The position numbers and the translations under genes were made by a program. Below the pieces are notes generated by a model, which searched no databases, had not been told where the DNA came from, and was given only the letters and a program-made list of their open reading frames with translations. 29,442 nucleotides of DNA, taken from Moraxella equi. GTDB taxonomy: Bacteria; Pseudomonadota; Gammaproteobacteria; Pseudomonadales; Moraxellaceae. Shown piece by piece: positions 1-9,789 of this stretch. Positions within the stretch are counted from its first letter, which is position 1. Every line of letters begins with the position of its first letter. The stretch spans positions 1-29,442 of the forward strand of contig NZ_MXAP01000021.1 of NCBI RefSeq assembly GCF_002027555.1. The letters are read 5' to 3'.

Positions 1-254
1 GCTAACATAACGCTAATTATTTGGTTGTCATGACAAATCGTGATAAGATAGTTGTTCTTAAATTTCCTAGTCTGATTTTACCAATTTACCAAATCCACCA
101 AATAATTTGCCCGATATTTATCCAATACTTATCTAGCATTTATCCAATAATAGCCATGAGACTGTCCGCCATTTTAAACCAAACCCACTCCGCCCAATCA
201 TCCAGTGACGCTCATCCACCAAGCCTAGCTAGGCAAGCAGAGCAGGCTCATGAC

Positions 255-1277
255 ATGACCATTAGCCATGATACAGACCCAAAGCAAGCCATGACTCAGA
301 CTCTGCTATCAGCGATAGAGCGTTGGCTGTCGTCGCTGACAGGGCAGAAGTATTCGCCCCACACGCTGTCGGCGTATCGGGCGAGCATGCACCGCTTTGG
401 CGAGTTTTTGGGGCGTTATGGCGTGGACTGGCAGGACTGTCGCCCCAAGGATTTGGAGTGGTATGTCGTGACACGGTTGGAGCAGGATAGGGTGCAGAGG
501 GTGAGTGTCAAACGGGACATTTCTGCCATCAAGCGGTTTTATCAGTTTGCCATCAAGGAGCAGGAGTGGATGACAGACGGCAAAGTGACTATCTGTAACC
601 CGACCATCGGTTATCGCCTAAAATCCGCCCCCAAGCCCTTGCCTGTGGTGTTAGATGTGGATTTGATGACACAGCTTTTGGAGCAAGCCCCACCCGATGA
701 CCCCGAGCAGGCGGATTTGTGGGTGCGAGATAAGGCGATGTTTGAGCTGATGTACAGTAGCGGACTGCGTTTGGCGGAGCTGGCATCGCTTGATGTGGCG
801 GATGTGGATTTGACCGCCAAATCGGTTAGGGTGCTGGGCAAAGGCAAAAAAATGCGTGTCGTCCCTGTTGGTACCAAGGCGATACAAGCCATCAATGCCT
901 ACCTGCCTTATCGCACATCATGGCAAGCCAAAAAAGTCGCCAAAACTGCCAAGCCTGATGACATCACGCCTGCCAGTACCGTCAAGGCGTTGTTCATTAG
1001 TGAGCGACATGGCAAAAGACTAAGCGAGCGTGCGATACAGCTTCGTCTGTCGCTGTGCGCCACTCGGGCAGGTATCGCCCAGAGTTTGCACCCACATTTG
1101 CTTCGCCACAGTTTTGCGTCGCACCTGTTGTCATCTAGTGGTGATTTGCGTGCGGTGCAGGAGCTGTTGGGGCATAGCAACCTTAGCACCACGCAGATTT
1201 ATACCCATGTGGACTTTGGGTCACTGACCAAGGTTTATGACAAAACGCACCCTAGGGCGACCGCCAAAAAGCCTTAA
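255..1277 (+). CDS. xerC: Tyrosine recombinase XerC
   Basis: Site-specific recombinase that, with XerD, resolves chromosome dimers at dif. From the ATG at 255 (340 aa) the catalytic set is complete: R172 (in SSGLRLAEL), K196 (GKGKK), H281 and R284 (HPHLLRHS), H307 (LGHSN) and nucleophile Y316 (IYTHVDF). The N-terminal SAM-like DNA-binding domain carries the usual SPHTLSAYR motif. The ending YTHVDF...VYDKTHPRA is XerC-like rather than XerD-like. The start is uncertain. The frame is open from 21, with ATGs at 156, 255 and 291. I prefer 255 because an AGCAGG stretch lies about 7 bases upstream; 291 would match the usual family length better. The stop abuts the stop of the convergent amidase gene with no bases between. 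Confidence 0.9.
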   Translation: MTISHDTDPKQAMTQTLLSAIERWLSSLTGQKYSPHTLSAYRASMHRFGEFLGRYGVDWQDCRPKDLEWYVVTRLEQDRVQRVSVKRDISAIKRFYQFAIKEQEWMTDGKVTICNPTIGYRLKSAPKPLPVVLDVDLMTQLLEQAPPDDPEQADLWVRDKAMFELMYSSGLRLAELASLDVADVDLTAKSVRVLGKGKKMRVVPVGTKAIQAINAYLPYRTSWQAKKVAKTAKPDDITPASTVKALFISERHGKRLSERAIQLRLSLCATRAGIAQSLHPHLLRHSFASHLLSSSGDLRAVQELLGHSNLSTTQIYTHVDFGSLTKVYDKTHPRATAKKP

Positions 1278-2144
1278 TTATAATTCCACCCGACATTCAA
1301 ATATCGGCATATTTTTACGAATATCATCTTGCTCATCTTTATCAAAATCAGCATAAATGATTATAAATTCCCTACCGTCTGTCGTGTCTGTACCACTCAC
1401 GATTTTCCCATTGGCATTGACTATCATGCCATGCCCCCACGTCTGGCGGGTTAGGGGTTTGTCCTTGTGAGTAAAATGGTGCGTGCCACCTTGTGCTGAG
1501 CCGATGATGAGACATTGACTGTCCAAGGCACGAGCGGTCAGTAAGGATTGCCAATGGGCTTTGCCTGTGGTGTGGGTAAAGGCGGACGGTACGGTGATGA
1601 TGTCCGCCCCCATATCTCTTAGCTTTTGATAAAGCGTGGGAAAACGCACGTCAAAACACACCGTTAGCCCTATGCCCACCGCCACACCGCCTAGTATGCA
1701 GTGAGCCACCACAGGTGTATCGCCAGCCTCAAAGGTGCGACCTTCATCATAACTGCCCACGCCGTCCGCCACCGACGCCCGAAACAAGTGGATTTTGTCA
1801 TAGCGGGCGATGAGCGTGCCTGTATTGTCAAACAATAAGCTAGATTGGCGAAATTTACCGTATAATTTGCCGTCTATGGGCGTGCCATCAGGGCGAGCGG
1901 GGCAAGGGAGGGTTCCTGCCAAGATATGAATGTCGGTATCACGGGCAAGGCGTGTATAAAAATCCACCATTTCATCAAAACGACTGGCAAGCTCTTTTTG
2001 CGACCCCATGACACAGGCATTTTCAGGCAAAACTGCCAAATCCGCCCCGTTGTCTTTGGCGACAGAGACCGCCTGTTTGATAATGGCTAGGTTGTTATCA
2101 GTGTTATCTTGGGAGTTTAGCTGAATGTTGGCAATCTTTGACAT
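1278..2144 (-). CDS. Carbon-nitrogen hydrolase (Nit/omega-amidase-like)
   Basis: Nitrilase-superfamily amidase, 288 aa from the ATG at 2142-2144; an upstream in-frame start would add six residues. The Glu-Lys-Cys triad is visible as LPENA (Glu), RYDKIHLF (Lys) and TVCFDVRFP (Cys). The CFDVRFP signature and the GTLPCPARPDG region resemble the Nit1/NIT family, whose members hydrolyse deaminated glutathione or omega-amides; the exact substrate cannot be read from sequence. No signal peptide is present, so it is probably cytoplasmic, in a metabolite-repair role. It converges on xerC with zero intergenic bases and so shares no terminator with it. Confidence 0.85.
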   Translation of the reverse strand: MSKIANIQLNSQDNTDNNLAIIKQAVSVAKDNGADLAVLPENACVMGSQKELASRFDEMVDFYTRLARDTDIHILAGTLPCPARPDGTPIDGKLYGKFRQSSLLFDNTGTLIARYDKIHLFRASVADGVGSYDEGRTFEAGDTPVVAHCILGGVAVGIGLTVCFDVRFPTLYQKLRDMGADIITVPSAFTHTTGKAHWQSLLTARALDSQCLIIGSAQGGTHHFTHKDKPLTRQTWGHGMIVNANGKIVSGTDTTDGREFIIIYADFDKDEQDDIRKNMPIFECRVEL

Positions 2145-2162
2145 GGTTGTCCTTACTGGCAA

Positions 2163-2452
2163 ATAACTTTGGATTTATTATAAAGCCATTTATCAAGCTA
2201 GGCAACTTTTGGACAAATTTGGGGTAACTTGATGGTTGGTGTAATCTTTATGATGGATGGGGTTGTGATGGGATTTTAGGCAGGAAAATGAGTTATAAAA
2301 TAACAATAATGGGCGTTATTGGGGTGTTATGTCGTAAAATTTGCGCCTTTTGGCAAAATCTATGCAAAAATTATGCCAAAATGTTGTAAAATTTAAAAGT
2401 TGGTAGATATTTTAAATTGGTAGATGTTAATAAGTAGGACAGTAGTACACCC
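2163..2452. other. Intergenic region between amidase gene and rpoN
   Basis: A 290-base A/T-rich gap between divergent genes, presumably holding both promoters. No convincing -35/-10 pair was found. It contains a short direct repeat (TTGGTAGAT near 2399 and again near 2417) and two GTAAAATTT words near 2334 and 2386. No small ORF with a convincing start was seen. Confidence 0.4.
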
Positions 2453-4054
2453 ATGGGTCTCTCATTTGGCTTGGGCGTTGGCTTAAACCAATCCCAAAAA
2501 CTCACCCCACAAATGCAACAGGCGATTCGTCTGCTGGCTTTGTCGCACCTTGAATTAGAGCAAGAAGTGCAGATGAAGCTGGACAGCAACCCTTTGCTTG
2601 AACGGGTTGATGAGAGTTTTGAGGTAGAGTTTGACCGTGATGAGCTAAGTTTGGATGACTGGACGGATAATAATTGGCAAAAAAATGACAGTCAAGACTC
2701 AGATGGTTTTGATGAGCCCTTTGAGGGTGACAGTTATGACAAACTGACTGAATCGGGGCTGGATGACGGGGCGATGGACAGCGACTGGGATAATGTCTAT
2801 ACCCCTGATTTTGAGTATGATGGCGACTTTGGTGCATCGGGCAGGCATGATGATGAGCATGAGTTTTTGGGGGCGACTCATACTGGCATTCAAGAACACG
2901 TACGTTTTCAGATGAATTTTAGTCCCATGAACGCCAAAGAGTCGCTGATTTTGGATTATTTGCTGGATGCCATGGATGAGATGGGTTATATCCGTTTGGG
3001 CGTGGATGAGCTGTATCAGAATTTGGCGACCCTTGCCAGCTTTTATCAGTGGGAAGAGGTGGTTAGCCCGCCTGAGATTGTTTCGGTATTACAACGCATT
3101 CAGGCGTGTTCGCCAACGGGCGTGGGAGCGAGAAACTTGCCTGAGTGCCTAAGATTGCAACTTGACGAGCTGACCAAAGATGACCCTGATTTGCCTTTTG
3201 CCGATGAAGCTTATATGGTGCTTGGGGCAACCAATCATTTGGAGGCGAACAACATCAAGGCACTCATGCAGGATACCGACCTAAGTTCTGCCGAGATAAA
3301 AGGGGCGATGGCGATTATCCGCAGTCTTAATCCCGAGCCTGCTTCTGAGTTTTATAAAAATGAAGGTAGTATTGACCAAAGTATTGATATTCCTGATATT
3401 TTAGTCATCGCCTTAGAAGAGACCAAAGGCAGATATACCAAAAAATCTTTGGTTAATGTCGCCGATACCGACGCATGGCGAGTGATGCTAAACCAAGACA
3501 TCATTCCTAATTTACAAATTAACCAAGAATACGCCAGTCTCATCAAAAAAGGCGATGATGGCGATGATAATGTTTATCTTAAAGATAAACTAAATGATGC
3601 TCGTCTGTTCATTCGCAGTATCGATGAACGTAACCAAAACTTACTTAAAGTGGCAAGTTGTATCGTTCGCCGTCAGCAGGGATTTTTGGAGCGGGGTGTG
3701 GAAGCGATGATTCCTTTGACCTTAAAAAATGTCGCTGATGAGATTGGACTGCATGAGTCCACCGTATCACGGCTGACCACCAATAAGACCATGCTCACCC
3801 CACAGGGTTTATACCCCTTAAAATACTTTTTCTCATCGAGTGTGGGTAGTGATGATGGCGAGGTGTCATCAACCGCCATCTCCGCCCAAATCCAAAGCAT
3901 GATTCAAAACGAAGACCCCAAAAAACCCCTGTCTGATGCCCACATTACCAGCATCCTAGAAGAGCAGGGTGTGAGTATCTCACGGCGAACCGTGACCAAG
4001 TACCGTGAAGCGATGGGAATTTTGTCATCAACATTGCGCAAACAGAAAATTTAA
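2453..4054 (+). CDS. rpoN: RNA polymerase sigma-54 factor RpoN
   Basis: Alternative sigma factor that needs AAA+ enhancer-binding proteins to open promoters of the GG-N10-GC type; 533 aa. Region I is recognisable at residues 1-50 (LTPQMQQAIRLLALSHLELEQ, ending NPLLE). A long acidic region II of about 80 residues rich in D, E and S follows. The core-binding domain and the C-terminal HTH (LHESTVSRLTTNK) lead to the RpoN box at the extreme C-terminus, ISRRTVTKYREAMGI, close to the canonical ARRTVAKYRE. The usual gammaproteobacterial neighbours (lptB upstream, hpf and ptsN downstream) are absent here. The start is supported by region I beginning at once. A 12-bp stem terminator follows. Confidence 0.96.
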   Translation: MGLSFGLGVGLNQSQKLTPQMQQAIRLLALSHLELEQEVQMKLDSNPLLERVDESFEVEFDRDELSLDDWTDNNWQKNDSQDSDGFDEPFEGDSYDKLTESGLDDGAMDSDWDNVYTPDFEYDGDFGASGRHDDEHEFLGATHTGIQEHVRFQMNFSPMNAKESLILDYLLDAMDEMGYIRLGVDELYQNLATLASFYQWEEVVSPPEIVSVLQRIQACSPTGVGARNLPECLRLQLDELTKDDPDLPFADEAYMVLGATNHLEANNIKALMQDTDLSSAEIKGAMAIIRSLNPEPASEFYKNEGSIDQSIDIPDILVIALEETKGRYTKKSLVNVADTDAWRVMLNQDIIPNLQINQEYASLIKKGDDGDDNVYLKDKLNDARLFIRSIDERNQNLLKVASCIVRRQQGFLERGVEAMIPLTLKNVADEIGLHESTVSRLTTNKTMLTPQGLYPLKYFFSSSVGSDDGEVSSTAISAQIQSMIQNEDPKKPLSDAHITSILEEQGVSISRRTVTKYREAMGILSSTLRKQKI

Positions 4055-4060
4055 CCTAAA

Positions 4061-4098
4061 ACAAACCCCCTATGACTTGATGGTGGTAGGGGGTTTGT
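4061..4098. terminator. Bidirectional terminator between rpoN and the DUF4124 gene
   Basis: Perfect 12-bp inverted repeat: ACAAACCCCCTA at 4061-4072 pairs with TAGGGGGTTTGT at 4087-4098 around a 14-base loop. It lies between convergent genes 7 bases after the rpoN stop, so it probably terminates both. T-runs are short on both sides. Confidence 0.75.
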
Positions 4099-4117
4099 AA
4101 TATTGATGTAAGGATGC

Positions 4118-4582
4118 TTAAATGCCTTTGCAATATTGGTCAATCATCTGTTGATGTTGTTGGCGTTTTGAACTAACCTCTTGGTCGTTGAGATAGACTT
4201 TTTCACCTTGGGCATTGGTTTCAAAGATACGACCACCAATGGTTAGGTTGGCGAAGTTGGCACGCAATGACTGACAGCGATTGGCAAGCTCTTGGTTTTG
4301 TAGGGCTTTGTTTTGCTGTTCTAAGTCGGCGATACGCTGAGCTTCAGGAGTTAGGTTGGGTGTGGATTCAGCCTGCTGAGCCAGTTGCCCTGCATCAGCG
4401 GTGCGTCCATCGCTGCGCATCTCTAATATTTGAAAATTTTGAGTGTCTTTGGGTTGCATCTGGCTATAACGCACTTCACCATGCTTGCCCACGCTTTTGT
4501 AAACCGTGGTGGAGGCGGCATGGGCGGTCATGCCAAAGACAGCAGTACTAAAAAGTAGGGCGGTTAAAGTATGAATTTTCAT
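4118..4582 (-). CDS. DUF4124-type periplasmic protein
   Basis: A 154-aa exported protein of unknown function. Residues 1-22 form a signal peptide (MKIHTLTALLFSTAVFGM then TAHA), with probable cleavage after AHA. The mature N-terminus, STTVYKSVGKHGEVRYSQMQP, matches the DUF4124 pattern (an aromatic/lysine strand, G-x-V-x-Y-S, then P). A Gln-rich coiled-coil-like stretch follows (residues about 70-100, AQRIADLEQQNKALQNQE). Two cysteines in the C-terminal third (NRCQSL and DQYCKGI) could form a disulfide. It ends at the shared terminator with rpoN. The family call is moderately sure; no function is known. Confidence 0.75.
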   Translation of the reverse strand: MKIHTLTALLFSTAVFGMTAHAASTTVYKSVGKHGEVRYSQMQPKDTQNFQILEMRSDGRTADAGQLAQQAESTPNLTPEAQRIADLEQQNKALQNQELANRCQSLRANFANLTIGGRIFETNAQGEKVYLNDQEVSSKRQQHQQMIDQYCKGI

Positions 4583-5049
4583 GAAAAGTCCTTAATGTTG
4601 GATGATGTCAAACACATCTCCACAGTCGGCAAAAAATAATGCTAATATTGCAACAAAACCACGATAAAATCAAGACCGATTAGGCAAATAAATGCGGTAT
4701 TTGTCGTTTTTTGAGTAAATTTTAGTGTTGTTTTAAAAAATTAACAATAATCTTTAAAAAACTATTGGCAAAAAAGATGTTTTGGGGTAAGATAGCAAAA
4801 TCTTAGTTTTAATAACTAAATTTATTAAAAGTTTTTTAACTTATAAAAATTAGTTATATAAGTCAGCGTTTTTTATATCAAAAAAGACGTTTGTTAAGCC
4901 CAAGCGAATAGATTACCGTTTATTCATACCGACTTAACATTGCCCAAGACTTACCGGTCTGCAAGACGACATTTTCATCTTTTTGTCAGTCCTTGTACCA
5001 CGTCTTTGGCAAGTTGTTTTGTTTCACCCCATTTGGGAAAAGGATTGAT
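4583..5049. other. Leader and intergenic region upstream of ilvB
   Basis: A 467-base A/T-rich gap. It holds one good promoter candidate (4765-4793), two weak A/T-only stem-loops near 4807-4830 and 4839-4864, and about 250 bases of apparent untranslated leader before ilvB. I looked for a leader peptide rich in Leu, Ile or Val followed by a terminator hairpin, as in classical ilv attenuators, and did not find one. Confidence 0.45.
4765..4793 (+). promoter_or_regulatory. Candidate sigma-70 promoter for ilvBN
   Basis: TTGGCA (4765-4770) matches the -35 consensus at 5 of 6 positions. After exactly 17 bases, TAAGAT (4788-4793) matches the -10 at 4 of 6. The inferred transcript start near 4800 gives a leader of about 250 bases. 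Confidence 0.45.
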
Positions 5050-6882
5050 ATGACAGAGCAAACCACCCAAGCCCCCAACATGACGGGGCATACTCAGACG
5101 GCAGACGCTGCCAAACATTTCCATGAAAATCAAGCCAAACTTGCCCGTGGCGAAACCGTTGCCATGAGTGGGGCGGAGCTACTTGTGCAAGCCTTAGTTG
5201 ATGAAGGCGTAACCCATATCTTTGGCTACCCTGGTGGGGCGGTGCTACATATCTATGATGCCCTATTTAAGCAAGACAAGATTGAGCATATCCTAGTTCG
5301 CCACGAGCAGGCGGCAGGACACATGGCGGACGCTTATAGCCGTGTTACAGGACGTACAGGTGTGGTGCTAGCCACGTCAGGGCCGGGCGTTACCAACACC
5401 GTAACCGCCATTGCCACAGCGTTCATGGACTCCATTCCTATGGTGGTATTGGCAGGGCAAGTGCCAAGTACTTTGATTGGCGATGATGCCTTTCAAGAAT
5501 GCGACATGATTGGCGTGTCTCGCCCTGTGGTCAAGCACAGCTTTGTCGTGCGTAACCCTGCCGAGATTCCCACGATTATCAAAAAAGCCTTTTTTATCGC
5601 AAGCTCAGGCAGACCCGGCCCTGTGGTGGTGGACATTCCAAAGGACATGACGAACCCTGCCGATAAATTTGACTATTTTATGCCAAGCGAGATTCATATT
5701 CGCTCTTATCAGCCAACATCAAAAGGACATAGCGGTCAAATCAAAAAAGCCCTAGACGTGCTACTGTCTGCCAAACGCCCTGTAGTCTACTCCGGCGGTG
5801 GCGTGGTGCAAGGTAATGCCAGCGATGAGCTTCGTGAACTTGCCAATTTGTTAAATCTGCCCGTTACCAACACGCTCATGGGGCTAGGGGCATATCCTGC
5901 CACGAGCGAGCAATTTGTCGGTATGCTTGGCATGCACGGCACTTATGAAGCTAACATGACCATGCACCATGCGGACGTTATTTTGGCGGTGGGAGCAAGG
6001 TTTGATGACCGTGTTACCAACAACGTCAAAAAATTCTGCCCAAACGCCACCATTATCCACATTGACATTGACCCAACGTCAATCTCAAAAACCATTAACG
6101 CTCATATCCCTATTGTGGGCGATGTCAAGCCTGTCTTGACCGAAATGGTAAGCATTGTCAAATCTAGCGACAAACGCCTAGACGAGCACGTCCTTGCCGA
6201 CTGGTGGACGCAAATAGGCGAATGGCGTAAACGTCATGGTCTGCGTTATGGCGATGACACGGACGCCGATGTTCATGCGATTATGCCCCAACGTGTTGTT
6301 GAAACGCTGTGCAAACTCACGGACGGTAAAGCAATTATCACCTCCGATGTCGGTCAGCACCAAATGTTCGCAGCCCTTTATTATAAATATGACGAGCCAC
6401 GCCAATGGCTAAACTCTGGCGGACTTGGTACTATGGGTGTGGGCTTGCCTTATGCCATGGCAGCAAAACTTGCCTGCCCCGAAAAAACGGTCGTCTGTAT
6501 CACAGGCGAAGGCTCCATTCAGATGAATATCCAAGAGCTATCAACGTGCTTGCAGTATAATTTGCCTGTTAAGATTTTAAACTTAAACAACGCCCAACTT
6601 GGTATGGTAAAACAGTGGCAAGATATGCTGTACGAAGGTCGTCATGCCCAAAGTTATATGAAATCGCTGCCTGATTTTGTCAAACTTGCCGAAAGCTATG
6701 GGCATAAAGGCGTAAAAATTACGAGTCCTGCTACTATGGAGGAGGAGCTAAAAGAAGCCCTAGAAATGGACGGTTTGGTGTTCATTGATGTGTATGTGGA
6801 CAGAAGTGAGCACGTCTATCCCATGCAAGTGGCAGGGCAGTCCATGCGTGATATGTGGTTATCAAAAGGGGAGCGTACCTAA
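5050..6882 (+). CDS. ilvB: Acetolactate synthase, large (catalytic) subunit
   Basis: ThDP-dependent enzyme that condenses pyruvate to acetolactate or with 2-oxobutyrate to acetohydroxybutyrate, the first common step of valine, leucine and isoleucine synthesis; 610 aa. The N-terminal PYR domain has catalytic Glu86 in [15 protein letters not shown] and the [11 protein letters not shown] strand. The C-terminal PP domain has the metal/ThDP motif [12 protein letters not shown] ending in NLNN; E487 occupies the position that is Asp in the textbook GDG motif, a variant I believe also occurs in other proteobacteria. The ATG at 5050 has an AAAGGA ribosome site; an upstream in-frame TTG at 4993 is less likely. 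It overlaps ilvN by one base (TAATG), indicating translational coupling. Confidence 0.96.
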   Translation: MTEQTTQAPNMTGHTQTADAAKHFHENQAKLARGETVAMSGAELLVQALVDEGVTHIFGYPGGAVLHIYDALFKQDKIEHILVRHEQAAGHMADAYSRVTGRTGVVLATSGPGVTNTVTAIATAFMDSIPMVVLAGQVPSTLIGDDAFQECDMIGVSRPVVKHSFVVRNPAEIPTIIKKAFFIASSGRPGPVVVDIPKDMTNPADKFDYFMPSEIHIRSYQPTSKGHSGQIKKALDVLLSAKRPVVYSGGGVVQGNASDELRELANLLNLPVTNTLMGLGAYPATSEQFVGMLGMHGTYEANMTMHHADVILAVGARFDDRVTNNVKKFCPNATIIHIDIDPTSISKTINAHIPIVGDVKPVLTEMVSIVKSSDKRLDEHVLADWWTQIGEWRKRHGLRYGDDTDADVHAIMPQRVVETLCKLTDGKAIITSDVGQHQMFAALYYKYDEPRQWLNSGGLGTMGVGLPYAMAAKLACPEKTVVCITGEGSIQMNIQELSTCLQYNLPVKILNLNNAQLGMVKQWQDMLYEGRHAQSYMKSLPDFVKLAESYGHKGVKITSPATMEEELKEALEMDGLVFIDVYVDRSEHVYPMQVAGQSMRDMWLSKGERT

Positions 6883-7394
6883 TGGCACAGTTACAAAAAC
6901 ACTTGATTTCGGTACTTATGGAAAACGAAGCAGGCTCGCTGTCCCGTGTGGTGGGGCTGTTTAGTCAGCGTGGCTACAACATTGATACGCTAAACGTTGC
7001 CGCTACCGAAGACCCGACATTATCACGGCTTACCCTGACCACGATTACGACCGCCGATAAGATTGAGCAGATTACCAAACAACTTCATAAACTCATTGAA
7101 GTGGTCAAAGTCCAAAATCTGTCCGAAGTCTCTGGCGGTAGTCAGATTGAGCGTGAGCTTATGCTCATCAAAGTGCGAGCGACAGGGGCATACCGTGAAG
7201 AAGTGTACCGCACGGCAGACATATTCCGAGCCCAAATCGTGGACGTATCGGCAAACCTTTACACCATTCTTATCACAGGGGACGCAGGCAAGTTAGATGG
7301 CTTTATTGAAGTTATCGGACGAGATAAAATCCTAGAAGTGGTACGCTCTGGCGTGATTGGTATTGCAAGGGGCGAGCGGACGCTTGCGGTGTAG
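6882..7394 (+). CDS. ilvN: Acetolactate synthase, small (regulatory) subunit
   Basis: Regulatory partner of the preceding large subunit, conferring valine feedback control; 170 aa. The N-terminal ACT domain starts HLISVLMENEAGSLSRVVGL, with the family-typical FSQRGYNIDTLNVA and TEDPTLSRLT following. The C-terminal regulatory domain runs from about residue 80. Length fits the IlvH/IlvN long form (about 160-180 aa). The start codon shares its A with the ilvB stop, so expression is coupled. The gene symbol could equally be ilvH, since only one isozyme pair is seen here. Confidence 0.95.
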   Translation: MAQLQKHLISVLMENEAGSLSRVVGLFSQRGYNIDTLNVAATEDPTLSRLTLTTITTADKIEQITKQLHKLIEVVKVQNLSEVSGGSQIERELMLIKVRATGAYREEVYRTADIFRAQIVDVSANLYTILITGDAGKLDGFIEVIGRDKILEVVRSGVIGIARGERTLAV

Positions 7395-7401
7395 GGGTGT
7401 T

Positions 7402-7647
7402 ATGCAGATTACACAACGATTTTTTGAGCAAAGTCCAAATCAAGCATGGCAATACAGCCAAAAAGAGCCTGTATTGATTGGCAGTCAAGATGATAAACGA
7501 GTGCTGATTTCATACGAGTTTTATCAAGAACTGTTGAACCAATACAACCATACCTAAAAAAGCAATTCTGAACGATTGGGCATGAGCTTGGCGGATTTGG
7601 AAAAATCAGGCGACATGGATTTTGGCAGAATGCCCGCCTTTATTTAA
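7402..7647 (+). pseudogene. Phd/YefM-type antitoxin remnant, interrupted by an in-frame stop
   Basis: Starting 8 bases after the ilvN stop, ATG 7402 opens 51 codons to a TAA at 7555-7557. The peptide contains KEPVLIGSQDDKRVLISYEF, the same arrangement as the Phd/YefM antitoxin fold (a P-V-x-I strand, a polar turn, then V-L-x-S-Y-x-x-Y/F). Reading on in the same frame past the stop gives ERLGMSLADLEKSGDMDFGR, a plausible antitoxin C-terminal toxin-binding tail, ending at TAA 7645-7647. One nonsense change (for example CAA to TAA) would explain this. The 51-aa product might still be made. The family call rests on pattern similarity alone. Confidence 0.5.
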
Positions 7648-7652
7648 AACAT

Positions 7653-7852
7653 GATTTGATAATACCGATTTAAAATTGTGTTAGCTTTCTAGCATTACCA
7701 TGTTTGAGATAGAGCGTGGCATTTTGCAAAAAGCCCAAAAAGATAAAGTTCAGGCGGATATTATTCGCCAATGGTTTGAATATTGTGATTTTTACCATGA
7801 TGTTGATTTTGTCATTATGTTTTATGCCAATCGCTGTCCGACAAAAGGTTAA
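7653..7852 (+). pseudogene. PIN-domain (VapC-type) toxin remnant
   Basis: Immediately after the antitoxin remnant lies a piece that reads LSSITMFEIERGILQKAQKD from 7685, then KVQADIIRQWFEYCD, ending with a TAA at 7850-7852. The order S-x-I-T-x-x-E-I-E-x-G-I-L...KD...Q...RxW resembles the middle of VapC/FitB-like PIN toxins. A stop at 7682 cuts off the N-terminus. A relic start at about 7653 is followed at once by stops in frame, and the region coding the first Asp motif is missing, so an internal deletion is likely. An ATG-initiated 50-aa ORF (7700-7852) remains, but it lacks the full catalytic Asp set and should be inactive. Confidence 0.45.
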
Positions 7853-7881
7853 GCAAATTAAAAATAGTTAAATTTATTTAA

Positions 7882-8946
<1,065 letters not shown>

Positions 8947-8973
8947 TTTAGATTTTCTTTTTAAATAAAAATG

Positions 8974-8998
8974 ACCGTCCTTTGGGCGGTTGTTTTTT
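8974..8998 (+). terminator. Rho-independent terminator of ilvC
   Basis: ACCGTCC (8974-8980) pairs with GGGCGGT (8984-8990), including one G-U pair, around TTT. TGTTTTTT follows. It sits 28 bases after the ilvC stop. Confidence 0.8.
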
Positions 8999-9001
8999 GC
9001 C

Positions 9002-9030
9002 TTGTCAGTACGCCCCAATCAGCGTATAAT
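9002..9030 (+). promoter_or_regulatory. Strong sigma-70 promoter for the small membrane protein
   Basis: TTGTCA (9002-9007), a 17-base spacer and a perfect TATAAT (9025-9030). It lies just after the ilvC terminator and implies transcription from about 9037, which supports the ATG at 9058 for the next gene over an upstream in-frame ATG inside the terminator. Confidence 0.75.
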
Positions 9031-9057
9031 AGCACATTTGTGCAGATTTATTTTTTG

Positions 9058-9498
9058 ATGATAGCTTATAATATTCACCATTTTTTAAACAGTTTGTCCG
9101 ATTTTGCCATTTTGTATATTTTGGCAAGTCTTGTCATTGCCATTTTGATTTGGATTGAGTCGGCATGGGTTGCCCGTAACGGTGGCAAATTGCCCCAAAA
9201 TACCCCCTTTGTCGTCATCAGCATTTTAACGTCATCATGGCTCATCGTGTCGGGGCTTGCGTTGTACTTTTTGGAATTTGACGGGGTGCTGATGAGCGTG
9301 CCTGTGGTGTATGGCGTGTATTCACTGCTAAGCTGGATAAAAGGGGCGAAACTCATCGGAGATGACCTACCTGATGACCCAAAGGATATCGTCCTGCCTA
9401 GCAAATATCTCACCTATTCGCAGTCGTTTGCCCTTGTCTTTGCTGTGCTTTGCGTGAGTATGCTTGCCTTGCCCTACACCGATTTGCCTTTTTTGTAA
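9058..9498 (+). CDS. Small integral membrane protein, unknown function
   Basis: A 146-aa protein with four predicted transmembrane segments: about residues 15-35 (FAILYILASLVIAILIWI), 50-70 (VVISILTSSWLIVSGLALYF), 78-95 (VPVVYGVYSLLSWI) and 124-139 (ALVFAVLCVSMLALP). A short charged loop with DDLPDDPKDIVLP separates the last two. I do not recognise the family. The upstream in-frame ATG at 8971 is inside the ilvC terminator, and a near-consensus promoter lies between, so 9058 is the better start. It is probably a single-gene transcript. Confidence 0.75.
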   Translation: MIAYNIHHFLNSLSDFAILYILASLVIAILIWIESAWVARNGGKLPQNTPFVVISILTSSWLIVSGLALYFLEFDGVLMSVPVVYGVYSLLSWIKGAKLIGDDLPDDPKDIVLPSKYLTYSQSFALVFAVLCVSMLALPYTDLPFL

Positions 9499-9789
9499 AA
9501 TTACAAAAATAAATCCCCTTTTTGATAAAAACTTTGTTATACTAGCTGTACGGTATTTATGTACCATAGATTGTGTTTTGCTCGCCTTGTGCGAAAAAAC
9601 GACTTTGATAACTTGCGGACGAGTGCTGGTATCAGGGCGTATGTTAGATTTATTACTGAACCATTAAGGCAACTTATCGGTTTGATATAGAGTTTAAGCG
9701 TCGTATCTTTAACTTATTTTGCGGTTTTGGCAACATAAATATTTTCACGGCATTTTGCCATTATTTCCCCATTTTCAAGGAAAACTCTC
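9499..9789. promoter_or_regulatory. Promoter and long 5' leader of the cold-shock gene
   Basis: An extended -10 element (TG at 9535-9536, then TATACT at 9538-9543) has only a weak -35. With a start near 9550 the transcript would carry about 240 untranslated bases before the ATG at 9790. Long structured leaders of this kind are known from cspA-family mRNAs, where they switch between cold and warm folds. A local palindrome (GTAC...GTAC near 9550-9565) lies at the inferred 5' end. The ribosome site is AAGGAAA, 9-13 bases before the ATG. The leader role is inference. Confidence 0.5.

Noticed and set aside
4993..5049. Upstream TTG start for ilvB
   Set aside because: No ribosome site precedes it, while the ATG at 5050 has AAAGGA and gives a normal-length protein.
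4583..5049. Classical ilv attenuator with leader peptide
   Set aside because: No short frame rich in branched-chain codons and no terminator/antiterminator pair could be found.
6505..6513. GEG instead of GDG in the IlvB metal-binding motif as a sign of inactivity
   Set aside because: Glu can ligate the metal, the rest of the motif through NN is intact, and I believe the variant occurs in other proteobacterial enzymes.
7391..7405. GTAGGGGTGTTATGC at the end of ilvN resembling a REP start
   Set aside because: There is no complementary arm after it, so no hairpin forms, and most of it is explained by the ilvN stop codon region.
8971..9057. N-terminal extension of the 9058 membrane protein
   Set aside because: The extra ATG lies inside the ilvC terminator and upstream of a strong promoter, so those codons are probably not translated.
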